DNA from: Galaxea fascicularis
Lineage: Eukaryota; Cnidaria; Anthozoa; Scleractinia; Euphylliidae
Length of the DNA stretch: 64,000 nt
Assembly: GCA_948470475.1 (NCBI GenBank)
Contig: OX419336.1
Span: 8,700,108 to 8,764,107, forward strand
Reading direction: 5' to 3'
Shown: one piece after another, positions 50,579 to 60,829 of the stretch
Layout: each line of letters starts with the position of its first letter
How positions within the stretch are numbered: the first letter of the stretch is position 1
Made by a program: the position numbers and the translations under genes
The notes under the pieces: generated by a model
Databases searched by the model: none
The model's input: only the letters and a program-made list of their open reading frames with translations
Told to the model about the DNA's origin: nothing

Positions 50579-53500
50579 AGGTCAATTGTAGGTTCATATG
50601 TTCCCATGAAAGTGAAGAATGTGAATGATGTATATGAAATGAATCATATGAACTGCGGAAATGAAATCAAATTCATTTCATATACATCATTCACATTCTC
50701 CACTTTCACGAAAACATATGAACCTACAATAGGCCATTTCCGAGTTCATGTGTGCCTCCTCTTCAAAGCGAGTCTAAGTGCGAAGTTCCTGTTATGAAAA
50801 TTAGTTTTCATTCATATGTAAAGTAGAACTAATTACCATCACAAAAACTTCGCACTTAGACTCGCTTTGAAGAGGAGGCTGCTTCCAACGTCAGTGGCTT
50901 CGTAGATAGCTCAGTTAGTTACATGGTTCATACAGGTGAAAATAACTTTTATTCAAGGACTTTTCCAGGACTTTTCCAGGACTTTATCACAAAATTCAAG
51001 GAGTCCACCAGATCACAGCATTTGCATAAGGCCTTTTTCCTGTCACCTTTGAACGTAGTCACCCAACCTTTGTAGAGGGAATTACGTTCCCAGTGCCGAT
51101 TAAATATATGCAGTTTCTTCTTTGACCTTTTGAATTCAATTGATGATAAAATGAAGAGCGCCAAAGTTGAATAAATTTCACGCTTCGAGCGACGCGTCAA
51201 GCGACGTTTCCCTTGTGGTTTTGTTTGTTTGGAAGGGGGCTTCACAATGCCCTTGGGAAACCCTATTGCAAGGCGCGGTTACTTAGATCTTTTGAATAAG
51301 AAACACTGAATTAATTAAGTGGAGTACGATCGTCCGGGTGAGTGCAGTCCTGAGAAGGACTGTTTGTGGTGACATTGACTGACGTTTCGACAACCTGAGC
51401 GGAAGTCATCATCAGAGTCAAGTGATTTGTGTAACGTTAGTAGATGGTATAAATACTCTGGTCGTTGATGTGATTGGTCAACGAAGTCGTGATGTTATTG
51501 GTCGACTGTCAGTTAAGCCTAGTTGTCACTGGCTGTGAAAACTGTACACAATGATTGGTGCGTTTCGATCCGTCTTTTGTTAGTCTAATGTGTGTACGTG
51601 TATTGTTAGTAAAATGTCGGTCTGTTGTTTGTCTGTTGTAAACAGTGATTGGTTTGTTTCGATCCGTGTCTGTACGCGTGTTGTTTTCGGTCAGTCTGTT
51701 GTTTGTCCATTGTTTATGTCGTCAACAAGTCGTTTGTAAGGTGCGGGAAGTTGTAAGCAACGGTTTAGGTGTCTGTTCTAAGTTAGTAAACCAGCTTTCC
51801 ACTTCGATCCGTTGGTAGTAATTAGTGCTGTATGTAACGCATTCAGCAGAGTCCCAGTCGATTCTGTGGTTTGTCTGTAAATGGTGTTCAGCAGTGTTAT
51901 TGTTGAGGTCACCATTTCTCGTCGCTCGTTTGTGTTCAGTCAGTCTTACGTTCAAGTTTCTGCCGGTCTCACCGATATAGGTAGCCTGGCAGTCGCAGCA
52001 TTTGATCTTGTAAACTGCTCGTTGTCTGTCCTTTGGTTCGTCTTTGTCCTTAACGTTCGTCAGTAGTTGCCGTAAAGTGGTGATGGGTTTGTGAGCAACA
52101 CGAATGTTGTAGGATGCGAGAAATGGTTTCAGATGTGCCTTTGATGTAAGGTATCGTAGCTGTAGGGACAGGTGTCGCATTGGTGTTCGTAACGTTAGGT
52201 TCTGCATGGTAGGTGTTGCGTCTGACGAAGTCGCAGTTCTGGTTGTTTTTACTGAAAACGTTGTTTAGGTACTCGCGTTCGTCTGTTAAACTGTCATGTG
52301 AGTCGCAAACTAGTTGCGCTCGTCTCGTTAGGGTACGTATTGTCTTGCTTTGTGTGAAGTAGGGTTGTAAGAGCTGAATTGTCCTGATATAAAAGCTTTG
52401 TCTTTTTTGAGACTTCAAAAGCGTTTCTCGGGTGATGTGATACAATCTTTTTCATCTTTTGATGTGAAAATGAACTTATTTTGCTTTAGTTTCAAGTATT
52501 CAAGGACTTCTTCATAACATTCAAGCACTGCACCTACAAATTCAAGGAGTTTTCAAGGACAAAATCATTTTCAAGGAGTTTTCAAGGACCAAGCAGTTTT
52601 TCAAGGAGTTTTCCAGGCCCGTGCGAACCATGAGTTAGAACGTCACACTGGCATCGCGAGGTCACGGGTTCAAACCCCGTTGAAGTCCTGAAATTTTTTC
52701 AGGCTTCTTTCGCAATTGCATATAATTGCGTTCACAACTGCGACGATCAGTCTTTATTTGATTTTTGAAACTGTATTAAGCTTCTGACCTGTTCATCTGC
52801 TCCTCCAACCACCAAGAGACTTGTATCTGTTTTCATTTTCTCGCGCATTTCCTGCCGCAAACAAAATGTAATGCATGCAAGTAAGGAAAAATAAATCACA
52901 AAATATAACAATTTAGAACAACTAACCATTTGGTTCCAACTGAATCCAATCAAGTCCAGCTATGAACCACTAAGTAGTATCTTAATGAACTTATTTTGCT
53001 TTTTTCATTTGGCCGTTTCCATGATCGTAAGTACAGCTAGCCTGAGCATAAGCTGTTGTACAGCTGGAATATTTTCTTATTTGCCAAGCGTTTTCATGGG
53101 TCAGTGGATTCACAAAATGTTTAATGGGAATCGAAGGAGCAAAAAGGTCATCTATATAGCACATACACTATAGCCATGTAGCCATTTTCCGAGTTAACAG
53201 CTTCTCTCAAAACATCCGCCTTGTTTAGGGCATTAAACTGGGCAATTTTAATCCGGGTACTTCATATTAAACAGAGTTATTTATAATTTCCACGTACATG
53301 TACATGGTTAGGTGAGGTCTGAAGAGCTACAGACGGTAACAATACCACGCCATATGCAATAAGAACAAAGTGATCCTGGAAAAACGAGATTCTGTCCCAT
53401 ATACTAATGGCTGTTCAAAAACTGCAAGAAGTGTCCATTTACCTCGACATCTTCCTGTGAAGTCAGATTGGAATGCGAACCAATGACAAACAAGGTAGGT

Positions 53501-56500
53501 GTTTTCAGCTCCAGAAGAGGATCTTCTACTCCCTGCCAGGAACAAGAGAGACCAAAATATTATTTCTCCTTGCACAATCAATACATTGTAAACAAAGAAG
53601 GTGTGAAGAAGATAGTAAATCATCTATCAAGGCATACTGCCTGGGTATGGTTGGTATTTGCAAGGGTTCATATCCACTCCTTCCCTTTCCTATGGGGGAG
53701 GGGGAGGGGTGAGCCTCATTGAACAGTCCCAAAAAATAATGTGAATTTTTGAGCATTCAACCAGCAGTGGAGACAATCAAATTTTACTCAAGATAAATTT
53801 CATGCATTTACTGCAGATTACTCCAGAAGACATTTAGCCCGGGTACTGGAACTTTCCTTTTTCTCAAAGATTTAGAATGAAAACAAGATTACCCAGTGTT
53901 AGAGGGCAAACTGAGTAAGCCAAAGCTAAGCCAAAGCAAACAGAGACTTAAACCAGAAGTAAAAACTGCATAAGCAATAATTGCTTATGCAGTAAATATG
54001 CAACAATTATTGCTTTGGCACTTACCACCCTCACTCCGCTGAGCCCAGTGATGGGGAAGCCCAGACACACAACAGCACAGACTGATTCCATAAGTGCAAC
54101 CTACAGGGAATGTCAACAACCATGAGAAAAAACATGTATTCAGTTGGGGAATCTGATAAGTTTGACAGTCAATAGGTATCAGTGTTCCAGAAAAGAGTGG
54201 GTTCTTGGGAAAAGTGGCTCGCTGAACCGACACACTGAATTATTGAGTAAGATCCATGTCTAAGAACACCTTAAAAATCATCCAAGATGACCTGGACTCT
54301 GAAAGTCAATCAGGTGATGGATGGTGCCACACTGTCAACAAGAGCTTTACATGCAGATGATTTACTTTACCATAAGCAAATAATGTTTATAGTTATGACC
54401 AAAAAGAATCACCATCTTTATATTTCCATGCTTTGGTCTGCTCCAACCTTGTAGGCCACTTAGGCCTGGTATGTTACTTAAACTATTATGCTATACCTCA
54501 AGTCAGATAATTTTCTTTGTTGTACACTATTATGTGTGCTATACCTTGACATATAAAATTACTTAATTCCAATCATCTATGAACTAACTTTGGTGCTTTA
54601 CCTGGCAAGACACTAGAGCACCAACAGACCAGCCAAGCAGAATAATTGGACGGTTGGGAAAATGGCTTCTTAGCTACAAAGTGCAAACAAATGAAATAAT
54701 GTGTTAGTTCAAAAACAGGCAAAACAAATATACTGACCCTGACTTTAGTGGCCTACAACAGATTCTAAATGCAGAATTGGACAAAGAACTCACAAATGCA
54801 AATTGGCACAAACATGTAGGAAGAGACAGTTTGGATGGGAACTGATTCATATGGGATCTGATAACTAATACACAAAAAGACTAAAAGAAACAAGATTGGC
54901 ATGAAAGGTGATTATCTTAAGCATACAACTAGATTCAAAAACAAAAATACATCCCTGATGCCATTTCTAAGATATGTATGACAAAGACAAACTCAATAAT
55001 AAGACCACCACACAATTCCCTTTGCAACATTTTACCTCAAGCACTTTAATCCTAACAGCACCAATGATATGGTCTAAGCACTGACTAATAGACACACCGC
55101 TTCCTCCATTGCTGGTGTGCATTGTCACAGGAACAACTTTGCCAAGGACAGAAAGTTGGTTATGCCAGAAACGTGCCCTCTTGGATGACGTCCCAGCACT
55201 AATACTTGTTGTAGGACCACTGGGGACAACCAATAACAATGGAGTTCCAGGAAGCTTGCGCTTGAGATTGAATAAAAAAACAATATTATTCAAGAAGTAC
55301 TTTAAGTAGTGTTTACACAGTCATTCCTTTAAACCATTTTTGCCACCCTGAAATCTATTTAAGCAATCACTGCATGTAACCAAAGCTATTTTTGTTTTTA
55401 CGGACCTTGCAAAACACAAAGTTGAACAATGTTTATTCAGGGTTTTCTTTTCAGTTGGCGACTGGCAATGTTTGCCGCCTGTGAACAGCAGAGTTGCCGA
55501 CAACTACTCAAATATTTTGACTGGGTTTGGACCACTCCCCACCCCCCTCCCCAGGTTACTATTAGAGAAGTGCAAGCTTACATGTAGTATCAGGGTCAAG
55601 CTAAAACCTTTTTTTAATTTTAGACCAGTATACCAAGGAGAAAGGTTGAACTTTCCTTTTTATAATTTAACTTTTCTCCTTCATCCTCAGCAACTACCAA
55701 ATCATGACACAAATTACTGGTCATCACACAATGTAAGTAGACTGTTAGATAACATACATGTATTCAAAAAAGTGTTGCAGTGATTTCTTCATGGCAGACG
55801 TGTTCATACATGTACCTGTTTATGTTGTGTCACTAATCCATGGGCAGGGTCCCATGGCCTCTTAAGAAGTAAACTGAGAGCTTCTGAGCTCGCTGCCAAT
55901 CCACGACGCTGACTGGTAGGTTGAACAAGCATTCGGTCAACAAGGGTTGGAACCTAAAACATAAAATAATGACAATTACATTGAATATTAAATCCCATCC
56001 TGTCATACTGTTATCATTAAACTAACATGGGTGTTCTGGCATAGAAACTGCATGCTGTTACTGTTGTTCCTACACTGTACATTTGTACTGTTGCCCAGAA
56101 AGACAAGGAAATTAATTAATTAGATTTCAAGGACCATCAGTATGGAATTCCATTGATGAAGATAATAAATCATCTCCTTTGTCTTTATTTAAAAAGAAGA
56201 TGAAACAGCACTTTATCAAAGATTACTAGACATCTGTTCATCGATTCAAAGATAAGAAATAATACTGTTTTGCAATGTAAGAATTTTTATTTATTAGTCA
56301 TTTTAATATACTGGTAGTTTACTTAACTCTGTTTATCTCTATTTTTGTGTGTATCTATGTCTGTTTGTTCTTGTGTCCCTGACCTCAACATTTAAATATC
56401 TTTTCTTTCAACTGGCTGCCTGGCATTTTTAACTTTTAGGTTATTTCGGGCAGCCAGCACCCCTATCATTTGCTGTATATATATATATTTTTTTTTTCTT

Positions 56501-58633
56501 GTAGTAATTATGGGGTGAAATAAAGTATTGTTGTTGTTGTTGTTGTTGAAGCTCTTGATAATGTTCTACAGCCACAATGAGACACAGTTACATTACATAA
56601 GAGATATCATGATTACATCATTCTATATTTTGTCAGAACTGAGCTTTTTTATAGATGCTTGTTCTCCAGCTATTAGTTAGAATTTTCATTAATTTACTGT
56701 ACTGTAATGCAAATATATTTGTTTTTTGGAAGACTTTTTGTTATTACTTCATATTCTGATTCAATTAAGGGTATTAGAAGTGTCTGGAATTTGACAATTA
56801 CAGGAACTTTACAGTCAGTCTTTCTCCATCCATGGGATTTCACTTCATTACAAGTAAGCTGAAAACTAATTTAACCACCTCACACAGACTTACCTTGGCT
56901 CGTAAAGTCTGCAGAATATCAAGGTAGCATGCCAGCAGAGGGATACTCAAACCATCCACCAATGTACTGTGAAGCCACTTCATCAAATTTGTATCCTACA
57001 AAACCAATAAATTTAACAAGAATGGCATATACATTAGAAAAAATGTCCTGAACATTAGATACACAGGTTCTTGTTAACCTTGCAAATCAAAGGTTTGTTG
57101 CACCGATTAATCCTACGTACTTATCACTAGTCAGAATGAATGATTAAAGGTACACGGTCTTTTTTTGTGTTGCTTACAAAATTCTCATTTATACTTTAAA
57201 CAGATACCTTCAGCCAACTGCTCACGTAGTAGAGAAAAGTGAATTATGCTGAATGAGTACATGCAATTACATTTGAAAAGTTTCCTCCTTAAAATCAAAC
57301 AAACCCTACCTTTTTCAAACAAGGGGAATTTCAATGTGTAGCTTCACATACAAAAGGGCCTTAAGAGAGTTCGAAACACCTCTCATAAAAAGAGGGTGAA
57401 CATGTTACATGAACAACACATTAGATCTAACACTCATGTAAATTGTGGAACCTGTCTTTCAACTTTCACATCTTACTCTAATCGCTAGTTTGGCCATTTT
57501 TTATGCCTTAAACTCACCCATTCTGTGTCACTCAGGATTTGCCTCATTCTTTTTGTTGCCTTGTCTGTTGTTATGCGTCTCATGACTGGTTCATTCGGAA
57601 GCTGTGAACAAGAACTTAGCATTAATTACATCAACCTGGTGCCCACCTTGTCAATGAAAATGTATAATTACTTGGTTTGATCAGTGTGTTGCTTTAACTT
57701 AATAAAAAAAAGTTGGGTTAAATTGGATGACAATTTGAAATCATTCCACCAGAAAATAATGACCTGAAATCCTTTGAAGTGGTTTGCAGTTACTGGAGCT
57801 TTCAATGATATTTATTGGTATACCACAAAAGTGAATAGTGCTTTTCACACGTTCTGATTGGTTAACTTGAAGGTGATTACTAGTGAAGTACTATTCGCCT
57901 CCAAGCAGCAGAAAAGAAACAAAACAGCCTCCTGTTTCAGTTTCCCAGGAGGAAATTATTTGAATTTATAAACACTAGTTATTCAGCTTGTGTGGTATAA
58001 ACTAAAACAATAATTATTCACCTCGGTGTCAGTCAAAGTGGTGGATATTTACCTTGCTGCGAACAGTAAATATCCACCACTATTCACCTCCACTTTGGTA
58101 AATAATAATATTGTTAATTATTCACTATCTCCTGACTTGAAAGCAGGAGTATCACTAATAAATGAAGACCTTGATGCAAAGGTAAGTCTGTGACAAATAT
58201 GTCCTTGAAATCTTGATTGAATGTTGCTTAATTTCAATTTTTGAAGAGGATAGGGATAGGAAAGGATTTTTTAAGTTAAGTAAGTAGCTGGAAATTCCAA
58301 TTCCTGTGGTACATGTATTGACATAACATTGCTTTTCTACAATTTATTAGTAGCTGGGGCCCTGAAAAAAGTTTTGAGAAAGATCTTTACTGCTAGAGAG
58401 AGTAACTATTACACAGCTGCTCACACCTCTCAAGTCACCTCTCAAGTCAAGCACAACAGAGAATCACATACTACATGTACATCTTAATTCTAGATTGAAG
58501 CTCATGCTCTTTTAAAAGTAAAGCCAACTATACAGTCCTTACCCCTTCATAAGTCAACCTTGACAGTCTAAGGTTTGACAGAACCTTTATCACCTTGTCA
58601 AACAACACACTCTGCTTGGTTCCCCAGCCATTC
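46717..58633 (-). CDS. KANSL3: KAT8 regulatory NSL complex subunit 3 (KANSL3), 5' partial
   Basis: Eleven minus-strand exons join in phase: 58633-58543, 57601-57518, 56995-56894, 55953-55816, 55260-55036, 54673-54602, 54100-54026, 53532-53443, 52851-52789, 49181-49113 and 48699-46717 (about 997 codons). Residues track the vertebrate protein throughout: [144 protein letters not shown] and [18 protein letters not shown]. This is an alpha/beta-hydrolase-like fold, followed by a 600-residue Ser/Thr/Val/Pro-rich disordered tail with a KKKRKR nuclear signal near its start. It is a scaffold of the nuclear NSL complex with the MOF/KAT8 histone H4 acetyltransferase. N-terminal exons were not found and probably lie beyond the window. 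Confidence 0.93.
49310..49745. mobile_element. tRNA-derived SINE cluster (head-to-head fragments)
   Basis: A minus-strand fragment (about 49365-49437) abuts plus-strand sequence of the same family. The plus-strand part contains a tRNA-like core near 49590-49670: CAGTTGATTAGAGCATC, then GGTCACGGGTTCACCCCG, then TTTTTTCAGGCTTC. The tail CACAACTGCGAGGATCAC is shared with copies near 50.5 and 52.7 kb. The core sits in the middle of the repeat unit, with family-specific sequence on both sides. Confidence 0.75.
49871..49945 (-). repeat. tRNA-like relic (minus strand)
   Basis: Read on the minus strand: CCATAGTTCAGTTGTTAGAT, then CTCATGGGTTCGATTTGC. These match the A-box and B-box order of a tRNA-derived SINE head, with two mismatches in the B box. 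It differs from the neighbouring SINE family. It is not a tRNA gene. Confidence 0.45.
50460..50670 (-). mobile_element. tRNA-derived SINE copy (minus strand)
   Basis: The minus strand carries ATAGCTCAGTTGGTTGGAAC as an A-box region. It is followed by GCGAGGTCACGGGTTCAAGT as a B-box region and by GAATTTTTTTCAGGCTTC. Upstream of the tRNA-like core lie the ACCTGCTCCCAACGTCAGTG block and the CATATACATCATTCACATTC block that define the family. It lies in the 3.6 kb KANSL3 intron, back to back with a plus-strand copy. Confidence 0.8.
50729..50881. mobile_element. Foldback MITE, family 'GGCCATTTC' (third copy, right end deleted)
   Basis: It starts TAGGCCATTTCCGAGTTCAT and has inner arms AAAGCGAGTCTAAGTGCGAA and its reverse complement. 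The right arm stops after GAAGAGGAGGC, without the expected terminal GGAAATGGCC. It inserted into a SINE; about 6 bp of that SINE are also missing. Confidence 0.8.
50949..51245 (-). pseudogene. Transposase N-terminal zinc-finger fragment
   Basis: A 98-codon frame begins [20 protein letters not shown] and continues [20 protein letters not shown], then KALCKCC. The F-x3-W...W-x-x-x...A-x-C-K-C-C layout resembles the DNA-binding finger at the N-terminus of hAT-type transposases. The rest of the protein is missing. It belongs to the enclosing CATGGTTC element. Confidence 0.45.
51376..51420 (-). ncRNA. Hammerhead ribozyme (type I, minimal helix III)
   Basis: On the minus strand, from 5' to 3': TGACT (helix I), CTGATGA (conserved core), a helix II built from GAC/GTC and CC/GG around GCTCA, then GAAA, ACGT (tiny helix III), C as the cleavage nucleotide, and AGTCA (helix I closing strand). 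Every conserved core position is present. Penelope-like elements are known to carry hammerheads with very short helix III that may act as dimers. It sits ~300 nt downstream of the GIY-YIG stop codon, on the same strand. Confidence 0.85.
51722..52445 (-). pseudogene. Penelope-like RT C-terminus and GIY-YIG endonuclease, one frameshift
   Basis: The upstream frame reads [20 protein letters not shown], then [15 protein letters not shown]. After a frameshift near 52110 the second frame continues [17 protein letters not shown], then [37 protein letters not shown] and [15 protein letters not shown] plus YIG is the GIY-YIG core, followed by the conserved Arg (R-L-T-E-H) and Glu of that nuclease fold; the K-C-C-D-C cysteines are typical of Penelope elements. 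The frameshift and the missing 5' part make this copy non-functional. Confidence 0.85.
53965..53993. repeat. Perfect palindrome, 13-bp arms
   Basis: ACTGCATAAGCAA and its exact reverse complement flank a TAA centre. It lies in a KANSL3 intron. Confidence 0.9.
56110..56548 (+). mobile_element. LINE 3' end with (TTG)n tail
   Basis: The frame at 56122-56229 reads [20 protein letters not shown], then [15 protein letters not shown] and a stop. This is the usual end of a CR1/L2-type reverse transcriptase ('...G-P-x-x-W-N-S-I...S-x-x-x-F-K-K-x-L-K'). A ~300-bp 3' UTR follows and the element ends in a (TTG)n run. It is a 5'-truncated insertion in a KANSL3 intron, in opposite orientation. Confidence 0.75.
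58037..58081. repeat. Inverted repeat, 16-bp arms
   Basis: AGTGGTGGATATTTAC pairs with GTAAATATCCACCACT across a 13-bp loop. It is embedded in a stretch (about 57820-58130) rich in words such as GAATAGTGCTTTTCACACG that looks like an interspersed repeat. Confidence 0.7.
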
Positions 58634-59093
58634 CTGTTCCAAAAACAAATAACCTCAGTCATAATAGAATTTTTGGCGTCCAGTCTGAACAAAGGGTTGC
58701 AATATTGCAAACTGCACATGATGGTCTGGTCCCGATGTTACTCACTGAACAGTTTACATGTAGTAATCAAACTAAATTGAACCTAATAATCCTTAATGAA
58801 ATGATTGGGTTCAATTATTTCGATTATCAAACACAATCGAATCAAAAAATTTGTGCGAGAAAGTTGAACTGCATTTGACTTCTGAACTAATCGAACCCAA
58901 TTGAACTCATTTTGAACATAAGTCATTATGCCCTTGAGCATTGATGTGAATGCAGTCAAACCTAATTCAATTAAATGCCATCAATTATTGTTTGATTGCT
59001 CAAAAGCTTTTTGGAGAGTTTGATGACTGAACTCAAAAGAACCCAATCACATGATTGGGGTTTCGATTGAGTTTGATTAAGGGAGATAGTTTT

Positions 59094-59196
59094 TTAACCC
59101 TTTAGCCCCCGAGAGGTCTCCCTTTGACAAGTAAAATCGTCAGAGCGTTAGACAGAGTAAAATCTATAAAGTCACTCTTAGGAAGGAAAGGGTTAA
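59094..59196 (-). repeat. TTAACCC repeat, copy 1
   Basis: About 100 bp bounded by TTAACCCTTT and AAAGGGTTAA. The interior TCCCTTTGACAAGTAAAATC and AAATCTATAAAGTCACTCTT is the reverse complement of the copies at 59913 and 60028. Confidence 0.85.
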
Positions 59197-59912
59197 TGGA
59201 ACATTAAATGATTTGGTTTTATTAGTAACATCAGGTCTGATGTACAGTAAAGCAAGGGTGACAAGAGCATCTCTGAGGTGGGGGATGCTTTACCTGTTTA
59301 ATGCTGAGAACAAGACCTGATGGTGATGAAAACTCATGACTTACTTTTACTCCTATAGTAAGAATATTGTAAGCTATGTTTAGCAATTATTTTGACTTAA
59401 AAATTGAAAGTGAGAGTCTTTGTCTGCTGAGCAAGAGGAGGAGGCCAAAGAGGAAGTCGCCTTGTATACAAAAAGGATAACAACATCAGAGATAATGACA
59501 AGGGAGTGGTGTTTGACTGTGAGTCAGATGCCGAGATGACAGAAGGATTTAGAAAAACTAAATCATCTGTGACTAATATTAATGGTGCTAACAATAAACA
59601 CTATGAAAAGATAATGACAACGGCACAGTAACTGTTGTTTCCTGCACTTTGTTTAATTTGGGTTGACTTGGGTGGTATTTGGCGAGTAAAAAGGTTTTTG
59701 GGTATGTGTATTTTGAACGTCACTCGCCCAGATGGGGAGTGCTCCCAAATTTAGTATTTAACCTTGCAATGTATCACTTTTTTCTTAAGAAACTAATTTC
59801 AACCCACCATCTTAAACTAATCAAGCCCTAGTAACATGTAACTGCACATCTCAATTTCCCTTATTTTATTCTGGATATGTAGAAGTTTGGAGGAAGGCAG
59901 TACAATCAAGTG

Positions 59913-60014
59913 TTAACCCTTTCCTCCCTAAGAGTGACTTTATGGATTTTACTCTGTCTAATGCCAGACGATTTTACTCGTCAAAGGGAGACCCCTTAGG
60001 GGTTAAAGGGTTAA
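59913..60014 (+). repeat. TTAACCC repeat, copy 2
   Basis: TTAACCCTTTCCTCCCTAAG to GGGGTTAAAGGGTTAA, with GAGTGACTTTATGGATTTTA inside. It is nearly the reverse complement of copy 1 and is followed almost at once by copy 3. Confidence 0.85.
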
Positions 60015-60027
60015 AAAGCCATCTCCC

Positions 60028-60104
60028 TTAACCCTTTCCTCTCTAAGCATGACTTTATAGATTTTACTTGTCAAAGGGAGACCCCTTAGGGGTTAAAGGG
60101 TTAA
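60028..60104 (+). repeat. TTAACCC repeat, copy 3 (internally deleted)
   Basis: Same ends and orientation as copy 2, but about 25 bp are missing after GATTTTAC. Confidence 0.85.
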
Positions 60105-60112
60105 GCACAGTG

Positions 60113-60161
60113 TAGTAGTGGTAGTGGTAGTGGTAGTGGTAGTGGTAGTAGTAGTAGTAGT
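60113..60161. repeat. (GTAGTG)n / (AGT)n microsatellite
   Basis: A run of GTAGTG units grades into AGT units. It is followed by AAACTTTATTTCAACTCAG, which may be the reversed 3' end of a LINE whose tail is this microsatellite. Confidence 0.9.
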
Positions 60162-60321
60162 AAACTTTATTTCAACTCAGATTTAAGAGCAGCGCATAAG
60201 TGCTAATATCTCCAAGAAATAAACACAGTAGAAGAAATATACATGTACAATTAAAAAAAAAAGAAACAATTTAGTATATACATGCTTGTAAAATTATATG
60301 TTGAATACAATCAATTAAAAA

Positions 60322-60533
60322 TTACAGCGGATTCAGGTTGAGCGTTTAATGGCGTCAGTTACCACGTTCGTTATCACTGTTGATTGGGTTGCATTGTGAG
60401 GCAAATTATCAGACGTTGCTAGGTGGGGATGATAGCGTTCTCTGACAGAACGTTATCATCCCCGCCTAGCAACGTCTGATAAAACGAACGCGGTAACTGA
60501 CGCCATTAAACACTCAACCTGAATCCGCTGTAA
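60322..60533. mobile_element. Foldback MITE with two nested hairpins
   Basis: The outer arms start TTACAGCGGATTCAGGTTGA and end TCAACCTGAATCCGCTGTAA. An inner hairpin pairs ATCAGACGTTGCTAGG with CCTAGCAACGTCTGAT. The left side has extra unpaired sequence between the outer and inner arms. Confidence 0.9.
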
Positions 60534-60829
60534 GAGTAATCAATCTAGCTAGTTTACAAAATCTAGGCAGTTGTTTCTAAAATAGGTTAGGTTGGTGGTA
60601 CTTTCTTAAGTCATTGATAACATATTCCATAGTTTGACGCAAGAAATTGGAGGGAGTTTTCCCCATAAGATGTAGTATTTCTATGTGGTAACTGCAGCTT
60701 AAAGATTTCAAGTGGACTTGTAATCCCAAGATTCCTGGGCTACACTGAGCATCTTGAGTTACACTGTATTTCTCAGTTCTCCCATGATCAACTATTTGAC
60801 CATGTTTGTAGATTAGCTAACCACTGCAC

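Larger units (their letters stand above)
51300..52460 (-). mobile_element. 5'-truncated Penelope-like retroelement
   Basis: Minus-strand coding for the end of a reverse transcriptase and a GIY-YIG endonuclease is followed by a ~350-bp non-coding 3' part with a hammerhead ribozyme motif. The combination of GIY-YIG and hammerhead is characteristic of Penelope-like elements. The 5' end is truncated; both limits are approximate. It lies inside the CATGGTTC transposon. Confidence 0.8.
50922..52632. mobile_element. hAT-like transposon (CATGGTTC ends, 5-bp duplication)
   Basis: The left end CATGGTTCATAC and the right end (reverse complement CATGGTTCGCACGGG) are inverted. AGTTA flanks both sides (50917-50921, 52633-52637) and restores the split SINE. 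Sub-terminal runs of TTCAAGGA / TTTTCAAGGAC occur at both ends. A minus-strand frame near the left end retains a zinc-finger-like transposase N-terminus. Ends of the CAGGGTTCGCAC type with a 5-bp duplication fit the hAT5 group, but this assignment is inference. A Penelope-like element occupies its centre. Confidence 0.7.
50671..52770 (+). mobile_element. tRNA-derived SINE interrupted by a MITE and a 1.7 kb transposon
   Basis: Three pieces of one SINE are in order. 50671-50728 is the ATTCATTTCATATACATCAT block through GAACCTACAA. 50882-50921 is TTCCAACGTCAGTGGCTTC through the A box. 52633-52770 runs from AGTTAGAACGTCACAC through the B box GGTCACGGGTTCAAACC to the CACAACTGCGA tail. The first gap holds a foldback MITE and the second a transposon flanked by AGTTA. 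The tail ends only ~20 bp before the exon at 52789-52851. Confidence 0.8.
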
